Shown piece by piece: positions 1-7,414 of a DNA stretch of 36,728 bases. Each line of letters starts with the position of its first letter. Positions within the stretch are counted from its first letter, which is position 1. The DNA comes from Bdellovibrio bacteriovorus (GTDB taxonomy: Bacteria; Bdellovibrionota; Bdellovibrionia; Bdellovibrionales; Bdellovibrionaceae). The translations under genes were made by a program, and so were the position numbers. The notes below the pieces were generated by a model. That model was given only the letters and a program-made list of their open reading frames with translations, was not told the DNA's origin and ran no database searches. The stretch spans positions 1 through 36,728 of the forward strand of contig NZ_LUKF01000001.1 in assembly GCF_001592755.1 (NCBI RefSeq). The letters run 5' to 3'.

Positions 1-3
1 ATT

Positions 4-35
4 AAAAAAGCCCGGCTTTCGCTGGGCTTTTTTTT
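4..35 (-). terminator. Rho-independent terminator
   Basis: An 8-bp stem (AGCCCGGC with GCTGGGCT, one G-T pair) closes a TTTC loop and is flanked by an A-run on one side and a T-run on the other. It sits directly after, and slightly overlaps, the stop of the minus-strand HExxH gene. It could also stop transcription arriving on the plus strand from outside the window. Confidence 0.85.
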
Positions 36-528
36 ATTCACAAGGTCCTTCGTATCTATCGTTTTGAATCAGGTGACCGCGGGTTTCTCTGAACCAGCTT
101 TGCACCTGCACCGCTTCTCCTTCTAAAAGGTCTCCATCTCCGGATCCACCACCTTGATCGATGACTTGCACGTAGTGAGTCAGCTCATGCACCAATGAAT
201 CTACCGGCGTTCGCGGATGTTTATAGGACGCGCGTTTATTCATAAGATAAATCGTGTTGGTATTGCCATCGTAAACATTTAAGAAAAAATCAGGGCGAAG
301 GCCCCACCATTTTTCCATGGCATCTTGAAATACAACCAACTCTGTTTGGCTTTCAATTTTAAGATTTACTGTGCCTGTCTTGGTGCTCTTCATTCGATTG
401 CGGACGACTTTAAGCAAGCACTCTTTGTTGTCCTGAAGTTTGTCGGCATCCCAGTATTCCGTGTTTTGAGCAAAGCTTGTGCTTCCGACTAGAAGAATCA
501 TTAAAAGCGAACTTACAGATTTTAACAT
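34..528 (-). CDS. Secreted HExxH-motif protein, putative metallopeptidase
   Basis: A 164-residue protein. The start is the ATG at 528, preceded by a GAGGTG Shine-Dalgarno sequence; the longer reading frame adds 26 residues that would hide the signal peptide. Residues 1-20 (MLKSVSSLLMILLVGSTSFA) form a Sec signal peptide, so the protein is exported. Around residue 114 it carries HELTH, the HExxH zinc motif, followed about 20 residues later by LLEGEAVQ, where a glutamate could be the third zinc ligand as in gluzincins. There are two cysteines in the mature part. The size is small for a protease, so it may be a minimal peptidase domain or an inactive relative. It is transcribed alone and ends in a clear terminator. 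The motif is seen; the protease activity is inferred. Confidence 0.75.
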   Translation of the reverse strand: MLKSVSSLLMILLVGSTSFAQNTEYWDADKLQDNKECLLKVVRNRMKSTKTGTVNLKIESQTELVVFQDAMEKWWGLRPDFFLNVYDGNTNTIYLMNKRASYKHPRTPVDSLVHELTHYVQVIDQGGGSGDGDLLEGEAVQVQSWFRETRGHLIQNDRYEGPCE

Positions 529-760
529 GGGCACCTCATTGAAAACCAAAGACTCTTGGTAGCGGATTGCAAAGGGTTGGCCATGAAACTTGCGCTTGTT
601 TGTCACTTTAATGAGTGCTCAGCACAAGAATCAGCAGCCAAGTCCGCTTAGCGCGGTTCTTTGTCAAAAATATCGACAGACTTTATTTGGAGCCCGCGCA
701 AAGTCTTGGTGAAACTCAACGGGCGTTGCTCGTGCTCGTTCGGGACTGTAATCTTGAAGT

Positions 761-1219
761 ATGAAAACACTTAAGCACGTCGTACTGATAGTTCTAGTTC
801 TTTTACCATCACTCTCTTTTTCTGCACCCGCAGGATTTTTTCTGACCAATACGAAAGAGATCACCGAAGACATGGTTAAATTTCACTATATGTCTAGCGA
901 TGGAACCTTTGAACTAAAATGTGCGCATGTTTTTGATAAGCCTGATGCCCATGATTGGGATGTTTGGTGCGGCAAAGGAACCAAGTGGTTGCGCCAGTTC
1001 CGGGTGCACTTCTTAGTAAGACAATATCAAGGAAGGGATGCGCAGAAATCGGCTTTTGAAGTTTTGTATTGGGTGATAGATCGCGATCAAAAGACGCCGA
1101 AATTTTCTTCAACATCGTCTTGGATTCAATTTAACAATCCGTCAAAACTAGAAATTATGAGATTCAGCCAAGGTGTTGAAAACGACTACGCTTACCTGAC
1201 GGTTGAACTTAAGCCATAA
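761..1219 (+). CDS. Small secreted protein of unknown function
   Basis: A 152-residue protein with a Sec signal peptide at about residues 1-21 (hydrophobic LIVLVLLPSLSF, then SAPA at the likely cleavage site). The mature part has two cysteines in a CAHVFDKP...WCGKG context that may form a disulfide, and many aromatic residues, consistent with a small beta-rich periplasmic or secreted domain. The ribosome-binding site is weak (TTGAAGT). It faces the flagellin gene tail to tail and shares the hairpin between them. I do not recognise a family. Confidence 0.7.
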   Translation: MKTLKHVVLIVLVLLPSLSFSAPAGFFLTNTKEITEDMVKFHYMSSDGTFELKCAHVFDKPDAHDWDVWCGKGTKWLRQFRVHFLVRQYQGRDAQKSAFEVLYWVIDRDQKTPKFSSTSSWIQFNNPSKLEIMRFSQGVENDYAYLTVELKP

Positions 1220-1250
1220 AAAAAGGGATGACCGCTTTCACGGCCATCCC
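1217..1250 (-). terminator. Rho-independent terminator of the flagellin gene
   Basis: A 10-bp stem with one mismatch (GGGATGACCG against CGGCCATCCC) and a CTTTCA loop at 1225-1250. Read on the minus strand it is followed by a run of seven T, which makes it the terminator of the flagellin gene. The A-run overlaps the stop of the convergent small secreted gene. Confidence 0.85.
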
Positions 1251-1265
1251 CCACGGAGAAATCAA

Positions 1266-2099
1266 TTAGCCAATCAGTTTTAATGCCAATTGGTTGGCTT
1301 GGTTTGCTTGCGACAACACGGAAGTTCCCGCCTGCAATAAAATATTGTTTCGAACCATTTCACTGGAAGCCGCGGCGATGTCGGTATCACGAATACGGCT
1401 GTTTGCTGCTGACAAGTTTTCTTGAGTAACACCCAAATTATCTACGGTTGAAGTCAGACGATTTTGCAAAGCTCCCAAATAAGCGCGTGTGCCACTGACA
1501 TTTGTTTGTGCATCATCAAGACGAGCCAGTGCTTCTTGTGCACCTTCTTTCGAAGAAAAATCAATTCCATCCAACCCCAGAGCATCGATCGTCGCCGCGT
1601 GTTTACCGGCATCAAAGGAAATCCGATCTGCAAAATCATCATTGCCGATGCCCACTTGAAAATCGAACTTAGGAGCAGAGCCATCAAGAAGCTTCGTCGT
1701 TCCCCAGGTCGTCGACTTCGCAATACGCTGCATTTCATCTTTAAGCTGGGTAACTTCTTTGTTAAGCATACCGCGCTCAGTTTCGCCCACTGTATCGGAA
1801 GCTGCTTGGATTCCCAATTCACGTAAGCGCACTATGATGTTGCCGATTTCGTTTAAGCCACCCTCTGCTGTTTGAATCAGGGAAATACCATCGTTCGCAT
1901 TTCGTTGGGCTTGAGATGCAGAGCGGATCTGTGCTTTTAATCTTTCGGAGATAGCTAAGCCTGCAGCATCATCTGCGGCCTTATTGATACGACTGCCTGA
2001 AGATAACTTCGCCATAGAATCATTGATAGCTCGTTGCGAACCTACCAAGTTTCTTTGTGCATTCAGTGCAGCGATATTTGTCGTAATTCTCATTCCCAT
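1266..2099 (-). CDS. fliC: Flagellin
   Basis: The filament subunit, exported through the flagellar type III channel. The 277 residues cover the conserved N-terminal D0/D1 helices (MRITTNIAALNAQRNL, then SSGSRINKAADDAAGLAISERL at about residues 33-54) and the C-terminal D1/D0 helices (DTDIAAASSEM near 240, ANQLALKLIG at the end). The surface-exposed D2/D3 region is almost absent, giving a short core-only flagellin. The start at 2099 has GAGGA at good spacing; the second ATG two codons later is too far from it. A sigma-28-like promoter lies just upstream and a terminator follows. Bdellovibrio encodes several flagellin paralogues elsewhere; no other flagellar gene is present here, so this is a stand-alone copy. 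Confidence 0.96.
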   Translation of the reverse strand: MGMRITTNIAALNAQRNLVGSQRAINDSMAKLSSGSRINKAADDAAGLAISERLKAQIRSASQAQRNANDGISLIQTAEGGLNEIGNIIVRLRELGIQAASDTVGETERGMLNKEVTQLKDEMQRIAKSTTWGTTKLLDGSAPKFDFQVGIGNDDFADRISFDAGKHAATIDALGLDGIDFSSKEGAQEALARLDDAQTNVSGTRAYLGALQNRLTSTVDNLGVTQENLSAANSRIRDTDIAAASSEMVRNNILLQAGTSVLSQANQANQLALKLIG

Positions 2100-2125
2100 A
2101 AGTTCCTCGAAGTGGCGTGATAAAT

Positions 2126-2152
2126 TTTTCGGTAATCACGATGGGAACTTCA
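2126..2152 (-). promoter_or_regulatory. Putative sigma-28 (FliA) promoter of the flagellin gene
   Basis: On the minus strand TGAAGTTC (2145-2152) is followed after exactly 11 bases by ACCGAAAA (2126-2133). This matches 12 of 16 positions of the FliA consensus TAAAGTTT-N11-GCCGATAA. It would place the transcript start about 20 bases before the flagellin ATG, which fits the GAGGA ribosome-binding site in that leader. Found by eye only. Confidence 0.55.
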
Positions 2153-2251
2153 CAAGACTATGGGATAAATTTAGAAAGACATAGCAAACACAGGATTGTT
2201 GTAAAGGACGAGTCCTGCGCAAGATTGATTCACCGATCTGTTTCGAGGTGA

Positions 2252-2284
2252 GATTTTCCTCCCAGGAAGCCCAGGAGGAAAATC
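2252..2284 (-). terminator. Strong hairpin after the Cys-containing secreted gene
   Basis: A perfect 11-bp inverted repeat (GATTTTCCTCC and GGAGGAAAATC) separated by 11 bases. It lies just past the stop of the minus-strand gene ending at 2295. There is no T-run after it on the minus strand, so it may act as a transcript-protecting hairpin rather than a classical terminator. Confidence 0.5.
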
Positions 2285-2294
2285 ACTTCATTGT

Positions 2295-2798
2295 TTATCT
2301 TGGCTGAACAACATCGCAAGTTGGGAAAGTGAAGTTCTTGAAGAAAGAAGTTCCACCTTCACCACGAGTGATTACCACTTGTGTAGAAATTGTTCTTGGA
2401 ACAGTTACGTCACGAGTTCCCCACTCTGTGCAAACTGGTGTTTGCTCGCCAGAACCTTCAAAGCGTAAACACTCTGGAGCTTCGTAAGTGCGAGGCGCTG
2501 TTTTGTGAACTGTTTCATAACGAGCGCAAACCCAGTCTGTGATCGGGCCACCACCTTCACCTTCAGGAATGTTTCTTTTTACTGGAACAAGCTCGGCACA
2601 CTCTCTTGTTGCGCTGATGGCTCTGATCTCATAGTCCGTCATGCAGGCATTTGACAAAGAGATGCCATGCAAATTGTAACCGTGTTCTACGACAGCATCG
2701 CGATCCGCGAAGATCTGGCTCCAGGAACTTCCAGAATGAACGGCGAACGCACTTGAAGAAATAACCAATGTTAATAGAGAAACAAATACTGATTTCAT
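2295..2798 (-). CDS. Secreted cysteine-containing protein of unknown function
   Basis: A 167-residue protein starting at the ATG at 2798, which has AAGG at good spacing; the longer frame adds 38 unlikely residues. A signal peptide MKSVFVSLLTLVISSSAFA covers residues 1-19. The mature part has six cysteines spread along it and two similar segments, IPEGEGGGPITDWVC and TRGEGGTSFFKNF, plus two short PRT-type steps (KTAPRTYEAP, VTVPRTIST). This suggests a small disulfide-bonded secreted domain with internal duplication. Its promoter region contains an 8-bp inverted repeat. Monocistronic, followed by a hairpin. No known family recognised. Confidence 0.7.
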   Translation of the reverse strand: MKSVFVSLLTLVISSSAFAVHSGSSWSQIFADRDAVVEHGYNLHGISLSNACMTDYEIRAISATRECAELVPVKRNIPEGEGGGPITDWVCARYETVHKTAPRTYEAPECLRFEGSGEQTPVCTEWGTRDVTVPRTISTQVVITRGEGGTSFFKNFTFPTCDVVQPR

Positions 2799-2855
2799 AA
2801 AATACCTTTTTTCTGTTGTTTTAGTGTTTTTCAAAATTGCGCAACAGCCATGGAA

Positions 2856-2889
2856 TGTTCCGCAAAATTTCCGGTAACGTAGCGGAACA
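2856..2889. promoter_or_regulatory. Inverted repeat upstream of the Cys-containing secreted gene
   Basis: TGTTCCGC (2856-2863) and GCGGAACA (2882-2889) form a perfect 8-bp inverted repeat with an 18-base spacer that contains another TTCCG. It lies 58-91 bases before the ATG at 2798, where an operator or promoter is expected. Its role is unknown. Confidence 0.3.
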
Positions 2890-3055
2890 CTCCGCGAACA
2901 GTCTAAATACAAAATTGTAATTGTGATTCAGCAGCTAAAAGAAAGTGTGTCGTCTGAACGTACCCAGAAAAGAAGTGTTGAATTAAAGATTTTCAATTCA
3001 GAAATTTGCGCGACACTGAAAGCACTCCTATACCGGAAAGTTGGAGGATGCCTTT

Positions 3056-3406
3056 ATGGTTCACGAGAACATACAACAAGTTGCTGTGGCCTTTGAGCTT
3101 GCGGGCATTGGCACCATTATTATCGGCGCCCTTTATGCGACGGCAAAATATACTAAAAATTATTTCTCTAAAGATCCTCAAGCTTACCGTCATTATCGTA
3201 GCGGCTTGGGAAATGCGATTTTGTTGGGTTTGGAGCTGTTAGTAGCAGGTGACATCATCGGAACGGTGGCTGTAGAGCCGACTTACCAAAACGTGGGAGT
3301 CCTGGGCCTTATCGTCTTGATCCGAACTTTTTTAAGCTGGTCTTTGAGTGTCGAGATCCATGGACGCTGGCCATGGCAAGAGACGGATTCAGAACCTAAA
3401 GATTAA
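3056..3406 (+). CDS. DUF1622-type inner-membrane protein
   Basis: A 116-residue membrane protein. The ATG at 3056 follows GGAGG by 8 bases; the TTG at 3041 that opens the frame lies in front of that site and is rejected. Three hydrophobic segments are visible (near residues 11-30, 50-75 and 80-100), with YFSKDPQAYRHYR as a basic cytoplasmic loop and a WPW near the C-terminus. The pattern FELAGIGTIIIGALYA ... YR..LG.AILLGLELLVAGDII matches what I know of the DUF1622 family, whose function is undefined. It converges on the kamA gene. Confidence 0.75.
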   Translation: MVHENIQQVAVAFELAGIGTIIIGALYATAKYTKNYFSKDPQAYRHYRSGLGNAILLGLELLVAGDIIGTVAVEPTYQNVGVLGLIVLIRTFLSWSLSVEIHGRWPWQETDSEPKD

Positions 3407-3415
3407 GTCGGCATA

Positions 3416-3434
3416 GAGTGCTTGCGCGGCACTC
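3416..3434. terminator. Weak hairpin between convergent genes
   Basis: GAGTGC and GCACTC form a 6-bp stem around a 7-base loop in the short gap between the DUF1622 gene and the convergent kamA gene. There is no T-run, so it is only a possible terminator. Confidence 0.3.
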
Positions 3435-3439
3435 CCGAT

Positions 3440-4624
3440 CTAAAGAGATTTTGAATTCTTAAGTGCGTGCCATTCTTCTTCGTATAAAGAAACATTCGGC
3501 TTTTTAATTTTTTCAGGAGCGGGGCTCACGTACTCGGCTTTTACTCCGTCCCAACCGACATAGTGACGAGTCAAACCTTCTTGCCCCACTTCAAAATTTG
3601 GCACTAAATAAGTTTTACCGCCGCCGTTTGGAATATCTAACGAAAGATTCGGCATCGCTAACCCAGACAGATGTCCCCATAATTCTTTTTGAATCTCTAA
3701 AGAATCCTCAACAGAAGTTCGCAAGTGATCTGTTCCAATGGAAGGATCGCATTGAAACATGTAATAAGGTTTTACTCTGAGATAAAGCAAACGACGATTC
3801 AATGCTTGCACAATGGCCGGGTGATTGTTGATTCCGTTAAGCAACACCATTTGATTCATCACCGGCACACCGTTATCCACGAATCTTTCCAAGGCCTCAA
3901 CGGCTTCTGCTGTAAGTTCACGAGGATGATTAAAGTGCGACATTAGAAATACCGGTTTGTGTTTCTTAAGTATCTTCACTAGATCATCTGTCACACGCAT
4001 CGGGCAAACCACGGGCATGCGTGAACCAATGCGAATGATTTCGATATGCTCGATATTTCTTAGGTCCGTTAGAACACGATCTAGTTGCGCATCACTGACA
4101 GTCAAAGGATCTCCGCCAGAAAGAATCACTTCGCGAAGGCCCGTGTGTTTGCGGATGTAGTTCAATGCTTGTTCGTATTCTTCGCTTTTAATGAAGGCTT
4201 GCTCTTGTCCTGTGAAGTGCTTGCGCGTGCAGAAGCGGCAGTAGACGCTGCAAATATCCGTGATTAAGAATAGTGCGCGATCGGAATAGCGATGAATCAC
4301 GCGAGGTGCTGGACTATTTCGCTTCTCTCCTAAAGGATCGAGCATCTGTTGCAGACCCTCTTCGATTTCGTATTTTTGCGGCATTAAGATCTGACGGATC
4401 GAATCTCCCGGTTCACCGGCAAGGCTTGCGTAATAAGGCGTTGTACGAATATTGAAAAGCTCTTTCCCACCTTGAAAAGCTGTCCGTTCTTCCTCTGAAA
4501 GAGCGAAGTGTTTTTCGAAATCAGTTTGTGTTTTCAAGCTATTACGAAGCTGCCAGGTCCAATTATTCCAATCAGACTGGGAAACATGCTCTGGCTTAGG
4601 GCTTCGAGGGAAATGAAACTTCAT
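3440..4624 (-). CDS. kamA: L-lysine 2,3-aminomutase (radical SAM, PLP)
   Basis: Converts L-lysine to L-beta-lysine using a 4Fe-4S cluster, SAM and PLP; cytoplasmic. From the ATG at 4624 the protein has 394 residues. The CxxxCxxC cluster motif is C125, C129, C132 (CSVYCRFC). From memory, the Clostridium subterminale enzyme uses the same residue numbers here: D293 (in QCDPSIG) and D330 (in LDIPNGGGK) hold the substrate, and K337 of GGGK binds PLP. EpmB, the shorter relative acting on elongation factor P, lacks the second Asp, so a true lysine aminomutase is favoured. The agreement in numbering also supports this start over the TTG at 4660. Beta-lysine can serve as an osmolyte or antibiotic precursor; no beta-lysine acetyltransferase (ablB) or lysine-fermentation gene is adjacent. 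No strong ribosome-binding site is seen. Confidence 0.9.
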   Translation of the reverse strand: MKFHFPRSPKPEHVSQSDWNNWTWQLRNSLKTQTDFEKHFALSEEERTAFQGGKELFNIRTTPYYASLAGEPGDSIRQILMPQKYEIEEGLQQMLDPLGEKRNSPAPRVIHRYSDRALFLITDICSVYCRFCTRKHFTGQEQAFIKSEEYEQALNYIRKHTGLREVILSGGDPLTVSDAQLDRVLTDLRNIEHIEIIRIGSRMPVVCPMRVTDDLVKILKKHKPVFLMSHFNHPRELTAEAVEALERFVDNGVPVMNQMVLLNGINNHPAIVQALNRRLLYLRVKPYYMFQCDPSIGTDHLRTSVEDSLEIQKELWGHLSGLAMPNLSLDIPNGGGKTYLVPNFEVGQEGLTRHYVGWDGVKAEYVSPAPEKIKKPNVSLYEEEWHALKNSKSL

Positions 4625-4942
4625 CGTCGTGGTTATGAATGAAACTGAGTTAATAGGCAAGACGTCTTATAAAAGTGACGTGAATGGGCGCTTTCAGGGT
4701 GTTTTTCGAAGTTGGCGGTCGTCAGCTCTAAATCACTGATTTCAGGTGTTTTTTTAGCCTTCTCAGGGTGGGACACCAGAAGTTTTACAGAGAGCCACTT
4801 GCGATTCCCTATTCTCAACATGAGAACCCTTTGAAATTTTCATCACTTACGTCCTCTGGCACGAAGCCCTCGAGTTGGCGCGGCCCTCGCTTTACATCAG
4901 GTTAGGAAAAAGGGTCTGGAAGACCCATATATAGGAGGACTT
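4625..4942. other. Divergent intergenic region
   Basis: A 318-base gap between kamA (leftward) and the large secreted gene (rightward), expected to hold both promoters. It contains three similar short stretches (TTTCAGGGTGTTTTT at 4692, TTTCAGGTGTTTTTTT at 4740, TCTCAGGGTG at 4761) and, near the right end, a hairpin before the ribosome-binding site. A 62-codon minus-strand frame (4633-4821) ends 8 bases before the kamA ATG and has an AAAGGG before its ATG, but nothing else supports it as a gene. Confidence 0.5.
4912..4926 (+). promoter_or_regulatory. Leader hairpin with GGA loop just before a ribosome-binding site
   Basis: GGGTCT and AGACCC form a perfect 6-bp stem around a GGA loop, 6 bases before the AGGAGG ribosome-binding site at 4933-4938. 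A GGA in a hairpin loop plus a second GGA in the Shine-Dalgarno sequence is the usual arrangement of CsrA/RsmA target leaders. The structure is seen; CsrA binding is inference. Confidence 0.35.
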
Positions 4943-6316
4943 ATGAAAACTTTCACTTACCCAACACACAAATGGGTCTTAACGGCGACACTGCTCGCTG
5001 TGCTAGGTTTGAATGTATCTTTCAATTCTCACACTGCGGGAGTGGCATCTGCTGACTTCGCCTCTACAGAAGGTGAAGGCATCACGCCATCAAAAATCTA
5101 CACCGCCGACGGTGTGGTCCCAGTTAAATACATTGATAACGGTGAAGACAAAGTCCTCGCGTTAGTTCCAAAGAAAATGACAGAAGGAAAAGCCTGCGAC
5201 TCTTGCGGCTATGAATCCTATCCATTAAGTGTAAAAAACAAAGAAGACATCGACAGCTTGAACGTCGCATTGATGAAAGCCATCGGCGCCCGCTTGACGA
5301 CTCAAGAGAAACCGAAGGCGGAGGCGACGCAGGAAGTGGAAGCTTCGGGTGATGCCAAGATCAATCCATTTGCATCTTTGGAAAAATGTGACGACAAGAA
5401 AAGCAATTCTGATGTGCTTTCTTGCCGCACTACTAAATATATCCGCATCCTTAAATCAAACGCGAAGTCGATCAATAAAGAAGACGCGTACGACTACTAC
5501 AAAGAAAATATTGAATCTTTAATCTTGAACGAAATCGCTGAATCTCGCCGCATCGTAAACGGCCAAAGAAGAGCATCCGTAATGCCAGGCCAATGGAGCT
5601 TCTTTAGCGAATCTGATTCCGCGATGAAAGATCCTGCGGCAATGCGTGACGAAGCACTTAAACTTGTACGCGAGTTGATCAGCGGTGTTCCGGGCAAATT
5701 CGAAGACGTAAGAAGAAGATTGATTTCTGCCGAGTCGGAAATGATCCGCGCAGAAGCTCTTGAACTACAACAAACATATGTTCAAGCTCGAGACACTAAA
5801 GATCCATATCTTGGAAACTACTTGTTCAACGAAGGTAACTACCGTAGAGCAGATCTTGAGTCATTGTTGAACAACGTACTAAACCAAACACAAATGGGTC
5901 TTGAAGGTTTGAAATCTTCTGAAGCAAGTGCGACTTTGAAGAATCAGTATATGACTGAGATCAACTCGTACATCCAAAAAATCTACAACGGCATGAATAC
6001 AGACGTTTACAACTTCATGGGAGCTGGCATCGGCGCAGGCACAACAGTACTTCCAGGTGTAAGCTTAGATTCTCGCCTACAAAACCCAGGGCGCATGGGA
6101 ACAACGACGACAGTAGTTCCAGGCGTTTCAACAAGAACAGGAGCAAACCTAACAGTTTCCCCTGGAATCGTAGTCCAGCCACAAGTTACAACTGTTCCTG
6201 GCACTACACTACCGAACTTCCTGCCACAAACTAACAACGGCGTAAGCTTCGGCACTGTAAATCCGATCTCTCCCCAATCACTACAACAAAGACTCGACAT
6301 CCGCGGCAGATTCTAA
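4943..6316 (+). CDS. Large secreted protein with C-terminal PGV-type repeats
   Basis: A 457-residue protein with an optimal AGGAGG ribosome-binding site. The N-terminus has a long signal sequence (hydrophobic WVLTATLLAVLGLNVSF, cleavage probably near residue 35). Next come two cysteine pairs (ACDSCGY near residue 86 and KCDDKK...LSC near 150-163) and a charged, largely helical middle (about 165-340). The last 110 residues are low complexity with a repeated motif: TTVLPGVS, TTVVPGVS, LTVSPGIV, TTVPGTTLP. Such Thr/Val/Pro/Gly repeats suggest an extended surface or wall-spanning tail. A stable hairpin follows the gene. I do not recognise the family. Confidence 0.75.
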   Translation: MKTFTYPTHKWVLTATLLAVLGLNVSFNSHTAGVASADFASTEGEGITPSKIYTADGVVPVKYIDNGEDKVLALVPKKMTEGKACDSCGYESYPLSVKNKEDIDSLNVALMKAIGARLTTQEKPKAEATQEVEASGDAKINPFASLEKCDDKKSNSDVLSCRTTKYIRILKSNAKSINKEDAYDYYKENIESLILNEIAESRRIVNGQRRASVMPGQWSFFSESDSAMKDPAAMRDEALKLVRELISGVPGKFEDVRRRLISAESEMIRAEALELQQTYVQARDTKDPYLGNYLFNEGNYRRADLESLLNNVLNQTQMGLEGLKSSEASATLKNQYMTEINSYIQKIYNGMNTDVYNFMGAGIGAGTTVLPGVSLDSRLQNPGRMGTTTTVVPGVSTRTGANLTVSPGIVVQPQVTTVPGTTLPNFLPQTNNGVSFGTVNPISPQSLQQRLDIRGRF

Positions 6317-6343
6317 GAAGAGCAAAAATTGAACCGATCCTCC

Positions 6344-6366
6344 AACGGGCTCACGAAGAGCCCGTT
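6344..6366 (+). terminator. Hairpin between the PGV-repeat gene and the lipoprotein pair
   Basis: A perfect 9-bp stem (AACGGGCTC and GAGCCCGTT) with an ACGAA loop, followed by only a short T-run (TT then CCTATAAGG). It is a weak terminator or attenuator, lying just before the ribosome-binding site of the next gene. Confidence 0.55.
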
Positions 6367-6385
6367 TCCTATAAGGAGTGCAACC

Positions 6386-7414
6386 ATGAAAAAAGTTATT
6401 ATCACTACAAGCGTAATAGCTGTTTTGATGGGCTGCTCTTTTTCAAAAAAAGACGCTAAGTTTCAGACAGAATCAAATACCAAAGAAAAAGCTGCAATCG
6501 TAGACCTGCAATCGGCAATTAAGTTTTTGAACGAACAGGAACTCACGGCCTTTCTTAATAATACAGAATCTTCAAAATTGAACACGCCATTTTCAAACGG
6601 GCAAACATCGGTTGAAGTAGCAATTCAAAGAGGAAATATTTCAATTTTAAATCTTCTTCTAGCTCGTGGCGCATCGCCTTTAGTAGAAAACTCTGTAACA
6701 GGATTTAGTCCCTATCAAACTGCTCTAAAGAATGAAACTAGAAATCAGCTTGATTTATCCATGAAGCTAGCTATGGACAGTTCTGTTAGAAAAATGAATC
6801 AAAATTTAGTTAGGCTGCTCAGCCAAAACGACTATTCCGCCTTTTTGGATAACTACTCTCAAAAAAATATTTCGTGCTCTACAGCGCTAGTGGCGCTGAT
6901 CGAAAGAAAAAATTCATTTTTGCAAACCACTATTCCAGATCAAATTGTGGAAAAAGTTCTGAGCACAGGAAATTGTTCGAAGAATGCTACTCTTTTAAAT
7001 ATGGAGGACGCGGTAAAAAAAGAACTGAAAGCGCAGATTCGTTCGAGATTTCGGAACATGACGATTCTTAAATTCCTTTCCAAGAATGCAGGTTCCCCGA
7101 TTACATTTATAGTTGAGCTTCAACATGGTAAATCATATCACTTCAGTACCGCATCAGTTCTTGTCTGGGCGTCCCTCAAGAATAATTTACAGCTAGACAA
7201 AGAGGTCTCACAGCTTAAAGAGTTATTCCCCACGCCCGGCAACTCTGCCGCACTAGTATCGTACCGCGATTCAAAAATTGACTTGGCTGAGCACTCAATT
7301 TCTTTTGAAGAAATAAAGTCAATGGACACTGATTTCATTGAAGCCATTGAAGTCTTATATTCTGAGTTTGAAGAAAGCTTTCAGTACACTATTGAAAGCG
7401 AGGCGGCAGAATGA
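6386..7414 (+). CDS. Ankyrin-like lipoprotein (first of a pair)
   Basis: A 342-residue lipoprotein. The ATG at 6386 follows AAGGAG; the frame also runs upstream but without a usable start site. The signal sequence ends in the lipobox LMGC (Cys17), so Lgt and LspA would process it. Residues about 50-110 look like ankyrin repeats: GQTSVEVAIQRGNISILNLL followed by LARGASPL, with helix-turn-helix spacing and the GAxP ending. The remainder is helical with scattered cysteines and no known domain. The stop overlaps the next start by 4 bases (ATGA), so the two genes are translationally coupled. The next gene encodes a shorter paralogue. Ankyrin repeats usually bind proteins; the partner is unknown. 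Confidence 0.8.
   Translation: MKKVIITTSVIAVLMGCSFSKKDAKFQTESNTKEKAAIVDLQSAIKFLNEQELTAFLNNTESSKLNTPFSNGQTSVEVAIQRGNISILNLLLARGASPLVENSVTGFSPYQTALKNETRNQLDLSMKLAMDSSVRKMNQNLVRLLSQNDYSAFLDNYSQKNISCSTALVALIERKNSFLQTTIPDQIVEKVLSTGNCSKNATLLNMEDAVKKELKAQIRSRFRNMTILKFLSKNAGSPITFIVELQHGKSYHFSTASVLVWASLKNNLQLDKEVSQLKELFPTPGNSAALVSYRDSKIDLAEHSISFEEIKSMDTDFIEAIEVLYSEFEESFQYTIESEAAE

Noticed and set aside
4633-4821. 62-codon minus-strand frame ending 8 bases before kamA, with AAAGGG before its ATG
   Set aside because: The spacing is operon-like, but the protein has no recognisable feature, and the region is the expected kamA promoter/leader. It would need conservation in relatives.
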